Assembly: GCF_000622405.1 (NCBI RefSeq)
Contig: NZ_JASF01000005.1
Span: forward strand, 1,240,001-1,304,000
Length of the DNA: 64,000 bases
Direction of reading: 5' to 3'
Origin: Sulfitobacter donghicola DSW-25 = KCTC 12864 = JCM 14565
GTDB lineage: Bacteria > Pseudomonadota > Alphaproteobacteria > Rhodobacterales > Rhodobacteraceae
The number at the start of each line of letters is the position of its first letter. Within the stretch, counting starts at the first letter, position 1. The notes beneath the pieces are model-generated. The model did not search any database, was not told the DNA's origin, and worked only from the letters and a program-made list of their open reading frames with translations. Both the position numbers and the translations under genes were made by a program. Of this stretch, positions 53,777-63,297 are shown one piece after another.

Positions 53777-54555
53777 TCGGCCTCCGGAAAACGAGGGGAG
53801 GTACCAACGGGGCGGAAACGACGGTCATAATCCCCTGCATAGAGCCTGCTTTCGCCAAATTCCTCGGCGCCAATCGCGTGGCCAACCAAGATCAAAGCCG
53901 TGCGGGCCATCTCTTCGCCGACTGCTGTTTGCAAGGTTGAGAGGGTCGCGCGAACCACGCGTTCGTCTGGCCAGCTCGCGCGCCATACAACGGCAACGGG
54001 GCAATCAGGCCCATAGTGCGGCGTGAGCTCTTCAACCACTCGATCCAGAACATGCACGGAAAGATGAATAGCCAAGGTCGCGCCAGTTGCTGCAAAATTG
54101 GCAAGGGTTTCGCCTTCGGGCATTGCCGTTGCACGGCCCGATGTGCGTGTAAGGACAACGGATTGGACAACACCGGGCAGCGTCAATTCTGACGCAAGCG
54201 TGGCAGCCGCAGCGGCAAAGCTGGGAACACCGGGGGTTACATCATAGGGAATGTCCAACGCGCGAAGGCGGCGCAGCTGTTCCCCCATGGCGGACCAGAT
54301 CGAAAGATCACCGGAATGAATGCGCGCAACATCTTGGCCTTTGGCATGAGCCGCTGCGATTTCTTCCATGATTTCATCCAACGAAAGGCGCGCAGTATTC
54401 ACGATATGCGCACCCTCTGGGCAATGTTCCAGAATACCTTCCGGCACCAAAGACCCTGCATAAAGGCAAACAGGGCATGCCGCGATGAGGTCACGCCCGC
54501 GTAGCGTAATCAGATCGGCCGCTCCGGGGCCTGCACCTATGAAATGTACTGTCAC
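53773..54555 (-). CDS. cobM: Precorrin-4 C11-methyltransferase
   Basis: CobM transfers a methyl group from SAM to C-11 of precorrin-4, giving precorrin-5. The 260-residue methylase has the N-terminal loop [16 protein letters not shown] followed by [15 protein letters not shown], a hallmark of the CobM/CbiF group. The SAM-binding [17 protein letters not shown] and [14 protein letters not shown] are also present. Its end overlaps cobB (ATGA), while two bases separate it from cobE upstream. Confidence 0.95.
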   Translation of the reverse strand: MTVHFIGAGPGAADLITLRGRDLIAACPVCLYAGSLVPEGILEHCPEGAHIVNTARLSLDEIMEEIAAAHAKGQDVARIHSGDLSIWSAMGEQLRRLRALDIPYDVTPGVPSFAAAAATLASELTLPGVVQSVVLTRTSGRATAMPEGETLANFAATGATLAIHLSVHVLDRVVEELTPHYGPDCPVAVVWRASWPDERVVRATLSTLQTAVGEEMARTALILVGHAIGAEEFGESRLYAGDYDRRFRPVGTSPRFPEAE

Positions 54556-54557
54556 GT

Positions 54558-54935
54558 CTATTCCTCTTTCACATCAGCTATCGCCGCTGTTGCCATACCA
54601 TCGCCCGAGATCACCCGCGCTGCAATCAGCTGCGCATTCGGGCCTGCGGCCACCAATGCCGCTGCTTCGCATAAACTACCAGTGCCAAATTGATCCAGCA
54701 CTCTTTGAGATTGGGTTGGCGTTATCATTTGGCCCATATCTTCGGTGCGAACCCCCAACCCCGGTAGGCTCATCGTTTGGGCAAGCTCTTTGAAGACCGA
54801 CGCGCGTGATTTCGCACTTTCGGTTACCAGCGCCTGAATCGGCTCGCCTCCTGCTTCTTTCAGGGCACGCAAAAGGGCGTCCTGCAAAGAGGCCATAGAA
54901 GCGCCGCTGCGAAATCCAAAACCTGCGACTCTCAT
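54558..54935 (-). CDS. cobE: Cobalamin biosynthesis protein CobE (CbiG C-terminal type)
   Basis: A 125-residue protein matching the C-terminal domain of CbiG: an N-terminal [19 protein letters not shown], the middle [20 protein letters not shown] and the end [37 protein letters not shown]. CobE is needed for cobalamin synthesis in aerobic producers, but its reaction is unclear; in CbiG the related domain takes part in ring contraction chemistry. An in-frame ATG upstream (54977) lies within cobL; the ATG at 54935 overlaps the cobL stop as ATGA and gives the normal start. Confidence 0.88.
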   Translation of the reverse strand: MRVAGFGFRSGASMASLQDALLRALKEAGGEPIQALVTESAKSRASVFKELAQTMSLPGLGVRTEDMGQMITPTQSQRVLDQFGTGSLCEAAALVAAGPNAQLIAARVISGDGMATAAIADVKEE

Positions 54936-56113
54936 AGTGTCACACTCCATTGCACAATGGGTCGCGAGGCATTCCACCCGCGCATTGGCCCCAACGGCGT
55001 CGCCTGAGCGATGTCAAACCGCATCAAGGCTCCGCCTTTTGCCGCATGTTCCTGCGCAAGCAGCGCTTCGGTTTCTAGTGTAACACCATTCGCAACAAGG
55101 CGTGTACCAGCAGGAAGAAGCCCATAAAGTTTCTCTAACAAGGGCTTTCTTGCGCCACCCCCAATGAAAACTGCATCAGGTGTTTCTTGATCCAAAATTG
55201 CCTCGGCCGCGATACCCGTGATGCACGTCATGCGATGCGACAGACCAAAGTCATCAATGTTTTGGACGATGTTGGCCGACCGTTCAGTATGCTGCTCAAA
55301 CGCAATTGCCCGTCCACCAGCCAGACACCATTCGATTGAGATCGAACCAGAACCCGCCCCGATATCCCAAAGAAGCTCTCCCCCCCGTGGGGCAAGCGCG
55401 CTGAGGGTCAATGCGCGAACTGGGCGTTTTGTAATCTGCCCGTCATTGGCAAAGCTGTCGTCTGGCAGGCCCGATGCCCGTGAGATGCCAACCTTCGCGG
55501 GCAAGGCAACGGCCACAGCAACCGGCGCAACAATATCAGACAGATCGAACCCATCCGCCTGAACCGCGCGTAGTCTTTCGCGCGGACCTCCCAAACATTC
55601 CATCACAGTCAGGGTCGCCGCCCCTGCGCCCTCATCGCAAAGCCATTGCGCAAGTTCAGCAGGCGCATCCCCGTCCCGCATAAGGCAGATCATACGACCA
55701 TATGGTGAAAGAACCCCGCGCAACCGCGCGAGGGGGGCGGCATGTAGGCCGTGGCAGGTTATGTCTTCCATCCTCCAGCCCAGCACCGAGGCGGCCAGAG
55801 TAAATGTTGAAGGTGCAGGGAATGCGCGCCACTCGCCCTGCTTTAGATCACGGACAAGGCTCCCCCCTGCTCCGTGCCAAAACGGATCGCCCGAGGCCAG
55901 AACGGCCACTTTTTGCCCACGATGTTCCAGAACCGGCACCGTGGAAAACGGGATCGGCCAAGCCTGCCCTTTTGCGCCAACCTGCGCTAGCTCAAGATGG
56001 CGGGGCCCGCCAAATACAATATCGGCATCCTCTAGCGCGGCACGGCTTGCAGGGGATAGCCCGTCCAAGCTATCCTCGTTGAGACCAATAATGCTCAGCC
56101 AAGGATCAGACAT
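54932..56113 (-). CDS. cobL: Precorrin-6B methyltransferase/decarboxylase (C5,15)
   Basis: A 393-residue fused enzyme. The N-terminal half (about 1-200) is a CbiE-type tetrapyrrole methylase (LSIIGLNEDSLDGLSPASR, VAVLASGDPFWHGAG). The C-terminal half is a CbiT-type Rossmann methylase with the SAM motif LLWDIGAGSGSISIEWCL. Together they methylate C-5 and C-15 and decarboxylate precorrin-6B to precorrin-8. The frame runs open for 23 more codons, but the ATG at 56113 gives the family start and lies one base from the divergent cobK start codon. Its own ribosome-binding site therefore lies within the cobK coding sequence. Confidence 0.94.
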   Translation of the reverse strand: MSDPWLSIIGLNEDSLDGLSPASRAALEDADIVFGGPRHLELAQVGAKGQAWPIPFSTVPVLEHRGQKVAVLASGDPFWHGAGGSLVRDLKQGEWRAFPAPSTFTLAASVLGWRMEDITCHGLHAAPLARLRGVLSPYGRMICLMRDGDAPAELAQWLCDEGAGAATLTVMECLGGPRERLRAVQADGFDLSDIVAPVAVAVALPAKVGISRASGLPDDSFANDGQITKRPVRALTLSALAPRGGELLWDIGAGSGSISIEWCLAGGRAIAFEQHTERSANIVQNIDDFGLSHRMTCITGIAAEAILDQETPDAVFIGGGARKPLLEKLYGLLPAGTRLVANGVTLETEALLAQEHAAKGGALMRFDIAQATPLGPMRGWNASRPIVQWSVTL

Positions 56114-56114
56114 T

Positions 56115-56861
56115 ATGCACGTCCTTCTTTTGGGGGGTACCACCGAGGCCAGCAAGCTGGCCCATGCGCTGAAATTGGCCAATATAGAGACTGTTTTTTC
56201 CTACGCTGGGCGAACCAATACGCCTGTGGCGCAACCCGTGCCCACACGGATCGGCGGCTTTGGCGGCATAGAGGGTTTGCAGCGTTTCTTGGGGGAAAGC
56301 GGCATAACCCATGTGGTTGATGCAACCCACCCGTTCGCCGCGCAGATGAGCCTGAATGCCTTTACCGCCTGCAAGACGCTTGGTCTTCCGTTGCTGCGCC
56401 TGCAACGTCCGCCATGGCTGGCCCAAAACGGCGACGACTGGATTGATGTTGCCGATATTGAGGCCGCGTGCGACGCGCTTCCCGATACACCAAGCAGAGT
56501 CTTTCTGGCGATTGGGCGCATGCATATTGATCTGTTTGCGCGAAAACCGCAGCACCATTACCTGCTGCGTTTGGTTGACGAACCTATGCACCCCATCGCC
56601 CTGCCCAACCATACGGCCATCATCGCGCGGGGACCGTTCGATATTGCGGGCGATATTAAACTTCTCAGAGGGCATGGCATCGGTCATGTCGTCGCCAAGA
56701 ACGCTGGCGGCGCAGGGGCGGTTGCCAAGATTGATGCCGCACGCGAGTTGGGGCTGCGCATGATCATGGTCGCGCGCCCTGACTTGCCCGACAGTCCGAT
56801 CGCTGCGAACAGCGACGAGGTTTTGCAATGGCTGCGTCATAGCGCCGAACGTGGCGTGTAG
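56115..56861 (+). CDS. cobK: Precorrin-6A reductase
   Basis: CobK reduces precorrin-6A to 6B with NADPH. The 248-residue protein has the nucleotide-binding start LLGGTTEASKLAHAL, the conserved VVDATHPFAAQMSLNA and RPPWLAQNGDDW segments, and VVAKNAGGAGAVAKIDAARELG near the C-terminus. It is the only cobalamin gene here on the + strand, inserted between cobJ and cobL. One base separates its ATG from that of cobL, and its 3' end overlaps that of cobJ by 25 bases. Any promoter for it must lie inside cobL. The longer upstream frame (from 55761) is antisense to cobL and not coding. Confidence 0.94.
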   Translation: MHVLLLGGTTEASKLAHALKLANIETVFSYAGRTNTPVAQPVPTRIGGFGGIEGLQRFLGESGITHVVDATHPFAAQMSLNAFTACKTLGLPLLRLQRPPWLAQNGDDWIDVADIEAACDALPDTPSRVFLAIGRMHIDLFARKPQHHYLLRLVDEPMHPIALPNHTAIIARGPFDIAGDIKLLRGHGIGHVVAKNAGGAGAVAKIDAARELGLRMIMVARPDLPDSPIAANSDEVLQWLRHSAERGV

Positions 56862-57571
56862 ACATAAGGCCCCACCCGCCGTGTTGCCGAGTTGCCCACC
56901 AACACAACCGTTCGCATGTCCGCCATATCTTCGGTGGCTTCGCCCAACGTGACCGTGTTCAGCCGCTGATCTGGGTGACTGACATTTCGGGCAAACGTGA
57001 TCAGGCGATCCGGCCCACATTCGCTGCGCAATATCTCTAATGCTTCGCCGAACTGATGGGGGCGGGATTTGGAACGGGGATTGTAAAAGGCCATCGCAAA
57101 ATCCGCGCGCGAGGCCATGCGCAAGCGATGCTCAATCACGCTCCAAGGTTTTAGATTATCACTAAGGTTGATCGCGCAAAAATCATGGCCCAAAGGCGCA
57201 CCAGCGGCAGCGGCAGCGGCGAGCATGGCCGTGATCCCAGGTTGAACTGTGATCTCAACGCCTTCAAATTCGGGCTGCGCCTCTAGGGCCTCAAAAACGG
57301 CTGAGGCCATCGCAAACACACCAGGATCCCCCGAGGAAACAACCACAACCCGCGCGCCGCTTTTGGCCAGTTGAAGCGCATGTGTCGCGCGGTCGATCTC
57401 AACACGGTTATCAGTGGCATGAAGGTTTAACCCTTCGCGCGGCTCGATACGTTTTACGTAAGGGATATAGCCGATCACATCCGTCGCCTGCGCCACGACA
57501 TCGCGGACTTCAGGCGTTACCAAAGATTCCCGCCCCGGCCCTAGGCCTACAATTGAAATCCAGCCGCTCAT
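56837..57571 (-). CDS. cobJ: Precorrin-3B C17-methyltransferase
   Basis: CobJ methylates C-17 and contracts the ring, converting precorrin-3B to precorrin-4. The 244-residue methylase has IVGLGPGRESLVTPEVRD, the central VVVVSSGDPGVFAMASAVFEAL, VQPGITAMLAAAAAAGAPLGHDFCAINLSD and the YNPRSKSRPHQFGEAL segment typical of CobJ. The ATG at 57571 overlaps the cobI stop as ATGA and is preferred over an upstream start at 57631. The 3' 25 bases overlap cobK on the other strand. Confidence 0.95.
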   Translation of the reverse strand: MSGWISIVGLGPGRESLVTPEVRDVVAQATDVIGYIPYVKRIEPREGLNLHATDNRVEIDRATHALQLAKSGARVVVVSSGDPGVFAMASAVFEALEAQPEFEGVEITVQPGITAMLAAAAAAGAPLGHDFCAINLSDNLKPWSVIEHRLRMASRADFAMAFYNPRSKSRPHQFGEALEILRSECGPDRLITFARNVSHPDQRLNTVTLGEATEDMADMRTVVLVGNSATRRVGPYVYTPRSAL

Positions 57572-58299
57572 TCCGCAGCCTCCGGCCGGCGCCCTTGGCC
57601 GTGGACCAATACGATTGCAAAATAGGGGCAATCATCATCCGCAACATCAGAAAGTTTGGCCACGCGCTCTTGGGGCATGGTGCCCTTTTCAACAAGCCAC
57701 GCGTCATCCAAACGCCCAGCGGCCTGCAAGGCGCGGCGTACGGTTGGAATGTTGCGGCCTGTCTTCATAATCACCAACGCATCAGCACGTTTCATATGGG
57801 TGATCATATCCTCTTCGGGCAAGGTTCCCATAAGCACGCTAAGGACATCATCGCCCCACGTGAACGGCGTTTGCAAACTGTTCCAGCACCCAACCATTCC
57901 CGGAATAGCAGGCAGCACTTCGACCTCGGCACGCCCTTGCAAACGGGTGTGAAGATGCATGAACGAGCCATAGAAAAACGGATCACCCTCACACAACACG
58001 ACAACTTCATGGTCCTTGGCCAAGGCCTCTAGCTTGTCCGCCCATTCTTCGTAGAAATCGACCATCAACTGGTTGTATTCATCCGAGCCGAAATGGAGTT
58101 CGGTCGTCACCGGATATTCCATCGGGTATTCGACCACATCATCGCGCAGCATATGCGCAACGATGCTGCGTGCCTGCCCTGCGCGCCCCTTTTTGCGAAA
58201 GAAGGCCACGTGTTTGGCATTGCGCACTGTGCGATCGGATTTGACGCTCATCAGGTCTGGATCACCGGGCCCAAGCCCGGCGCAAATCACTTTGCCCAT
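57568..58299 (-). CDS. cobI: Precorrin-2 C20-methyltransferase
   Basis: CobI methylates C-20 of precorrin-2, giving precorrin-3A, the first committed corrin step. The 243-residue methylase starts with ICAGLGPGDPDLMSVKS and contains VVVLCEGDPFFYGSFMHLHTRL, EVLPAIPGMVGCWNSL, and the C-terminal ALVIMKTGRNIPTVRRAL. It follows cobH by two bases and overlaps cobJ as ATGA. Confidence 0.95.
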   Translation of the reverse strand: MGKVICAGLGPGDPDLMSVKSDRTVRNAKHVAFFRKKGRAGQARSIVAHMLRDDVVEYPMEYPVTTELHFGSDEYNQLMVDFYEEWADKLEALAKDHEVVVLCEGDPFFYGSFMHLHTRLQGRAEVEVLPAIPGMVGCWNSLQTPFTWGDDVLSVLMGTLPEEDMITHMKRADALVIMKTGRNIPTVRRALQAAGRLDDAWLVEKGTMPQERVAKLSDVADDDCPYFAIVLVHGQGRRPEAAE

Positions 58300-58301
58300 G
58301 T

Positions 58302-58931
58302 TTATTCCACCCTGCTGGCAAGTGCGTTAATCGCGGCAACCGTCATGGCCGATCCGCCAAGGCGACCTTTAACAATCATTGAGGGCACCGGTGGTGCGGC
58401 CATAAGCGCGTCTTTGCTTTCTGCGGCGCCGATGAAACCAACAGGGCAGCCGATAATCGCCGCTGGGCGCGGGCAGTCGGGATCTTCCAGCATGTTTAGC
58501 AGGTGAAACAAGGCGGTTGGCGCGTTGCCAATCGCCACAAGAGCACCTTCAAGATGTGGGCGCCAAAGCTCTAGCGCTGCAGCTGAGCGGGTATTGGACA
58601 TCTCTTTGGCCATGTCAGGTACACGTGGGTCACGCAGGGTGCAGATCACTTCGTTCTCCCGCGGCAGACGTTTCCGCGTCACACCTTCGCTCACCATATA
58701 GGCGTCACACAAGATCGGCGCGCCGTCCTCTAACGCAGCGCGTGCCGCGATCGCCATATTCGGGCTAAAGTGGACGAACTCTTCTAGGCCCACCATCCCA
58801 GCAGCGTGGATCATCCGAACAGCCACGATTTCTTCTTCGGGGGTGAACCGACCCAATGACGCTTCGGCGCGGATGGTGGCAAAGGACTGGCGGTAAATCT
58901 CGGCGCCGTCTGTGATATAGGTATGGGGCAT
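58302..58931 (-). CDS. cobH: Precorrin-8X methylmutase
   Basis: CobH moves the methyl group from C-11 to C-12 of precorrin-8 to make hydrogenobyrinic acid, the first corrin of the aerobic path. The 209-residue protein has the active-site histidine in VRMIHAAGMVGLEEFVHFS (His 42), the conserved PILCDAYMVSEGVTRKRLP and the C-terminal AAIIGCPVGFIGAAESKDAL. Its ATG shares one base with the TAA of cobG (TAATG), so translation is coupled. Confidence 0.96.
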   Translation of the reverse strand: MPHTYITDGAEIYRQSFATIRAEASLGRFTPEEEIVAVRMIHAAGMVGLEEFVHFSPNMAIAARAALEDGAPILCDAYMVSEGVTRKRLPRENEVICTLRDPRVPDMAKEMSNTRSAAALELWRPHLEGALVAIGNAPTALFHLLNMLEDPDCPRPAAIIGCPVGFIGAAESKDALMAAPPVPSMIVKGRLGGSAMTVAAINALASRVE

Positions 58932-60055
58932 TAAACGTGGTCTTTCAGGTCAGCAGTGGAAAGGCCGGAGTAGTCCGGTACATCACCGGCATTTCCGTCT
59001 CTAATAAGGGCATAACCGCCAGATTCGGCGACAATTGTTATCGGGGCATCCGCAGGGTGAGCACAACCTTTGGTGCACCCAGAGATGTGCAGGGACTGTT
59101 GTGCGCCAATATGTTTGGCCAACGTCCTGCCTGTGCTACGGGTTTCATTCAAGGCCTGCGGGCATGCAGGTGATCCTGTACAGGCGGAAATACGCAATAG
59201 CGGATCAGACGGATCAGTTATCACACCATCGACGTCAGACAGGTCTGTCGCACCTTCAATCAAGAACATCCGCCATGGGGTCAGGCGTATGGCTCCGTGT
59301 TTCGCGAGGGTAGAAAGCGTTTCAACCCGAATTTGACCAAACGCCATTCCCACCAAGGCACCTGTTTCGGAATACCCGGGTTTAGGCGTAAATATTTCCG
59401 ACTGACGCGGTATCGACGCGCCCGCAGGTTCAAGCCCTGATGCAATTAGATGCTTCATACGGGAATGCCCATTTGCCTTCGCCATAAACCACTTGGCCAA
59501 TTCAATTGCAGCGGTTGCTGCAGTTTTGGTCGAGACAGGGCGGCCTGTTTTCATTCCATCAGCGACAAGGATCAAATCTCCGGTCGCGGAATATTCCAAC
59601 CTGATATCGGCTGAAGCATCCTGAAGGACAGGCGCATCACATGTATCTATCGCAAAACCAAATTTGCTGGGAAGGTCTGGCGCATCATCTGCCGCCAAAG
59701 CATCCGTTAGCATCGCTGCCAAGACCTCGGTTTCATCCTCAGGTTTCCAGAAAGGACAAACGAGAATGTTCCGGCGGGTTTCCACCTCTGGGGTTGGATC
59801 AATTAAACCCATCGCGCTTAGCCCCTCAATCAAGGCGCTATACCGTGCTTCAGAAACACCGCGTATCTGGATGTTACCCCTACTAGAGACATCCAGAAAC
59901 CCGTTCCCATGGGCAGCGGCAAGAGAGGCAATGCCGTCAGCCTGAGCACGGCGAAGCCTTCCGCCAAACGGGCGAACCCGCACGACCAACCCGTCACCCG
60001 ACATCATCGGGCGCAAGGCACCTGGGCACCAACCTTTGACTTCATGGCCCGTCAC
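58931..60055 (-). CDS. cobG: Precorrin-3B synthase
   Basis: CobG is an oxygen-using monooxygenase with a 4Fe-4S cluster that hydroxylates C-20 of precorrin-3A and forms the gamma-lactone. It shows that this cluster encodes the aerobic pathway. The 374-residue protein has the nitrite/sulfite-reductase-like ferredoxin halves (GFLDVSSRGNIQIRGV; GMAFGQIRVETLSTLA). The cluster cysteines lie in ACTGSPACPQA and SGCTKGCAHP. The start is GTG, overlapping the cobN stop as GTGA; no in-frame ATG is closer than codon 17. Confidence 0.94.
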   Translation of the reverse strand: MTGHEVKGWCPGALRPMMSGDGLVVRVRPFGGRLRRAQADGIASLAAAHGNGFLDVSSRGNIQIRGVSEARYSALIEGLSAMGLIDPTPEVETRRNILVCPFWKPEDETEVLAAMLTDALAADDAPDLPSKFGFAIDTCDAPVLQDASADIRLEYSATGDLILVADGMKTGRPVSTKTAATAAIELAKWFMAKANGHSRMKHLIASGLEPAGASIPRQSEIFTPKPGYSETGALVGMAFGQIRVETLSTLAKHGAIRLTPWRMFLIEGATDLSDVDGVITDPSDPLLRISACTGSPACPQALNETRSTGRTLAKHIGAQQSLHISGCTKGCAHPADAPITIVAESGGYALIRDGNAGDVPDYSGLSTADLKDHV

Positions 60056-63000
60056 TCCGCAGCCTCCATCGCTGCTGAAATCGAATTGCGCCGTGTGATC
60101 CAGATGCCTGCATCCCGCAAGGCGGCGAAACGGCTTCGCATTTCCATTAGGGCCTTCGGGTTTTCCTGTTCCAGAAACGCAACCAGATCATCCCGTCCCA
60201 GCGTCGCGTCGAAATAGAGATCGAAAAGATGGGCGGGTACCTTGCGCGTCAAATGCGCAAAGGCTGCGAGGTTGTCGAGCGTTGCCGCGATCTCTGCGCC
60301 ACCCCGAAAACCGTGGCGCATCATCCCGTTTGCCCAATCAGGGTTGGCCGCCCTAGCACGAACGACCCGCGCAATCTCTTCGGGCATGGTGCGGGCGCGT
60401 GGATCATCAATTCGCGTGCTGTCTACGTGATACAGCGCAGGTTCTGGTGCGCCCAAATGTGCCATCGCAGCGGCAAACCCGCCCTCGTGTGAGGCATAAT
60501 CAGAGGATAGCAAAACGTCTGTCTCGGTCAGGTCCTGAATATGCGCAAAGGCATCTGCCGCACGCAGGCGCGCCTCAAGCCCTTCTCGGTCTTGTTTGGC
60601 GTCACCCTTTGTGTCCAACGCCCACTCAGAGCCCTTTAGCCATGCTTCACCTGCTGATGATCGCCCTTCTGGCGAATAATCCTGCAAGGCGCTTTCCATA
60701 TTCATCCCATATAGCCCCGGTTTAGGGCCGAATATGCGCGGTGCGTTTTGTTTATAGGGGTTCATATCGTCGGCTTCTTCGCGCGCAGCCAGTGCGGCCG
60801 TACCTGCCTCAAACAGCCCGGCCAGACCAGGAAAGATGTCACGGAACAACCCCGATATCCTGAGGGTCACATCAATTCGTGGACGATCCAGCAAGGTGAG
60901 CGGTAGCACTTCAAATCCTGAAACCCGCTCTGATCCCTCGTCCCATTTTGGCGCTAGCCCAGCGAGGTGCATCGCCATCGCAACCTCTTCGCCTGCGGTC
61001 CGCATCGTCGCCGAGCCCCACAGATCAACGACCAACCCCTTAGGCCAATCTCCATGGTCCTGTAGATGGCGGCGCAATAATTCCTCGGCCAGCTTTACCC
61101 CCTGCGCATAAGCCGCCCGAGAGGGAACCGAACGCGGATCAACCGAATAAAGATTGCGCCCCGTTGGCAAAACATCAGACCGCCCGCGATAGGGTGAGCC
61201 CGATGGGCCCGCATCGACACGTTTTCCGTCCAACGCATGCAGTAACCCTTGGTTTTCACCCTCGGCTTTTCCGTAAATATGCAGCCCGTCGCCATATTGG
61301 CTTTCCTTGATATCACAGACAAAGCTGTCGATACGGGTCATCGCCTCTACTTCGCTGGCATCTTCGGTGAGGCCCAAATCCTGCTCAACTCCAGCTGCTT
61401 GCGCCTCTTGGCGAATGGTGCTTACCAAACGGTCGCGGCGGGCGGGGTCCAACCCGTCAGCTGTTGAATATTCGTCTAGCAAGCTCTCCAGCCGCAGCAA
61501 GGCATCGGGTGTTTCGCTTTGGGCCATTGGCGGTGGCACGTGGCCGAGGGTTACGGCACCGATACGGCGTTTTGCCTGCGCAGCTTCCCCCGGGTCATTG
61601 ACGATAAACGGATATATAACAGGCAGCTTTGCCGTTAACGCCTCTGGCCAGCATCCATTTGACAAAGCCACAGCTTTGCCCGGCAACCATTCAACCGTGC
61701 CATGCGCGCCGATGTGGACCAATGCATGATAACCCTGTTCGCGCAGCCACAGGTAAAACGCCACGTAGGAATGGCGCGGGATGCGGGCAAGATCGTGGTA
61801 ATCCGTATCGCGAGCGTCGATCGCGCCCCGTTCGGGCTGAAGCGCCACAAGAGCATTCCCACACATCTGCGCCGGAAAATTAAACCCGCCATCAGCAAAG
61901 AGGGGATCATCCTCTGGCGCGCCCCAAGCTGTTTGTAGATCGCCTTGCAAGTCGTTTGGCAGCGAAGCGAGTGCCGCATGATATTCGGCCAATGACCACG
62001 AGATCGTTTGTTGCGATAGAGATTGCCCAAAACCAGATGCCAACGACACATCGTATCCGGCTGACGCAAGGGTCTTGAGCATATCTTCGACGCTTGCCAA
62101 TGCATCTAGGCCGACAGCGTGGGCGATCTGGTCTTCTCGACCGGGGTAGGTAGAAAGAACCAGCGCCAATTTGCGTTCGGCAGGTTCTGTTTTTGAGAGG
62201 CGGTGCCAGCTTTCGACGCGGTCAATGACCGTCTCGATCCGGCCCGTATCCGCACGGTGTGAAAACCGTGAAAATTGCAGGTGCTCGTCTTTTTTGTCCG
62301 GCGCCTTAAAGCTGATGACGCCCGCAAAGAGGCGGCCATCCACCTCGGGCAACACAACATGCATCGCCAAATCAGCAGGTGACAGGCCGCGCTCGGATTC
62401 GGCCCAATCCTTTTTGCGCGCAGTGGATAGTGCCACCTGAAAGACAGGACACCCTTGGGCATCTAGGGGAGAAGAGCCATCATCACCGCGTCCAGAAAAC
62501 GCCGTGGCGTTTATGACCGCAACGGGGTCAAGCTGTGCCAAAGCGGACGGTAAAAAATCCCGCGCAACGGGCGATTTCAATGAGGGGGCAAATATGCCCA
62601 CCGCGTTATAGCCGCGGTTGCGCAGCCTTTTAATTAACGCGTCTATTGGCGCGGTATCAGCCGCGGTGAGATAGCTGCGATAAAAGGTGACGGCAACAGT
62701 ATCACCTTTCGGATCAACAGCTGGCAAACCCCCCGTGTCAGGGTCGTAAAACCCACAATCCGGTACCGTTTTTGCACCCAAGACGGGCCCTGCATAAAGC
62801 CCCGCCGCCAGTGCCAATTGCGCCAATGCCGCCTGCGCGGCAACCGCGCCGCCAGCGTCACAGAGATGCTGAAGCCTTCGCAGCGTTGAAACAGGCAGGG
62901 TCGAATGTCCATCCAGTGTCGGGTCTTCGCGACCGTCGGCCGGTAAAACCGCAAGGGCAATGCCATGACGCCGAGCGAAATCCTGCACCTGCATGATCCC

Positions 63001-63294
63001 GTAGGGCCAATAATTTTCGCCGCCAATCAGCCGGATCAGGATCCCTTTTGCCCCTGTTAGGGTCTGTTCTACGTAATTATCGACAGAGGCCGGATGGCGA
63101 AGCGCCGTAAGGTTACACAAGCGAAGCGTCGGTAGTTTGCCTTCTGCTCCGCCCGCGCGATGCCATCCCGCCGCGAAAGCGCCTAGGTCACTATCAGAGA
63201 AAGAAAGCACCACAAGATCGGCAGGCGATTGGCCTGGATCATATGGCGTTTCTGTATCCTCAAGCCCGTGGCTTTCGCGAAAGACGACATGCAT
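60052..63294 (-). CDS. cobN: Aerobic cobaltochelatase subunit CobN
   Basis: The large, substrate-binding subunit of the ATP-dependent chelatase that, with CobS and CobT, inserts cobalt into hydrogenobyrinic acid a,c-diamide. The protein shows the CobN/magnesium-chelatase H signature HIGAHGTVEWLPGKAVALS, PFIVNDPGEAAQAKRRIGAVTLGH, DIKESQYGDGLHIYGK, and the C-terminal GFRGGAEIAATLDNLAAFA. With 1,080 residues it is somewhat shorter than the roughly 1,250-residue reference proteins, but I see no missing core segment. cobS and cobT are not in the window. It starts three bases after cobW. Confidence 0.95.
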   Translation of the reverse strand: MHVVFRESHGLEDTETPYDPGQSPADLVVLSFSDSDLGAFAAGWHRAGGAEGKLPTLRLCNLTALRHPASVDNYVEQTLTGAKGILIRLIGGENYWPYGIMQVQDFARRHGIALAVLPADGREDPTLDGHSTLPVSTLRRLQHLCDAGGAVAAQAALAQLALAAGLYAGPVLGAKTVPDCGFYDPDTGGLPAVDPKGDTVAVTFYRSYLTAADTAPIDALIKRLRNRGYNAVGIFAPSLKSPVARDFLPSALAQLDPVAVINATAFSGRGDDGSSPLDAQGCPVFQVALSTARKKDWAESERGLSPADLAMHVVLPEVDGRLFAGVISFKAPDKKDEHLQFSRFSHRADTGRIETVIDRVESWHRLSKTEPAERKLALVLSTYPGREDQIAHAVGLDALASVEDMLKTLASAGYDVSLASGFGQSLSQQTISWSLAEYHAALASLPNDLQGDLQTAWGAPEDDPLFADGGFNFPAQMCGNALVALQPERGAIDARDTDYHDLARIPRHSYVAFYLWLREQGYHALVHIGAHGTVEWLPGKAVALSNGCWPEALTAKLPVIYPFIVNDPGEAAQAKRRIGAVTLGHVPPPMAQSETPDALLRLESLLDEYSTADGLDPARRDRLVSTIRQEAQAAGVEQDLGLTEDASEVEAMTRIDSFVCDIKESQYGDGLHIYGKAEGENQGLLHALDGKRVDAGPSGSPYRGRSDVLPTGRNLYSVDPRSVPSRAAYAQGVKLAEELLRRHLQDHGDWPKGLVVDLWGSATMRTAGEEVAMAMHLAGLAPKWDEGSERVSGFEVLPLTLLDRPRIDVTLRISGLFRDIFPGLAGLFEAGTAALAAREEADDMNPYKQNAPRIFGPKPGLYGMNMESALQDYSPEGRSSAGEAWLKGSEWALDTKGDAKQDREGLEARLRAADAFAHIQDLTETDVLLSSDYASHEGGFAAAMAHLGAPEPALYHVDSTRIDDPRARTMPEEIARVVRARAANPDWANGMMRHGFRGGAEIAATLDNLAAFAHLTRKVPAHLFDLYFDATLGRDDLVAFLEQENPKALMEMRSRFAALRDAGIWITRRNSISAAMEAAE

Positions 63295-63297
63295 GGT

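Noticed and set aside
56106..57020. 304-codon leftward frame opposite cobK
   Set aside because: cobK is fully recognisable on the + strand; the opposite frame has no domain.
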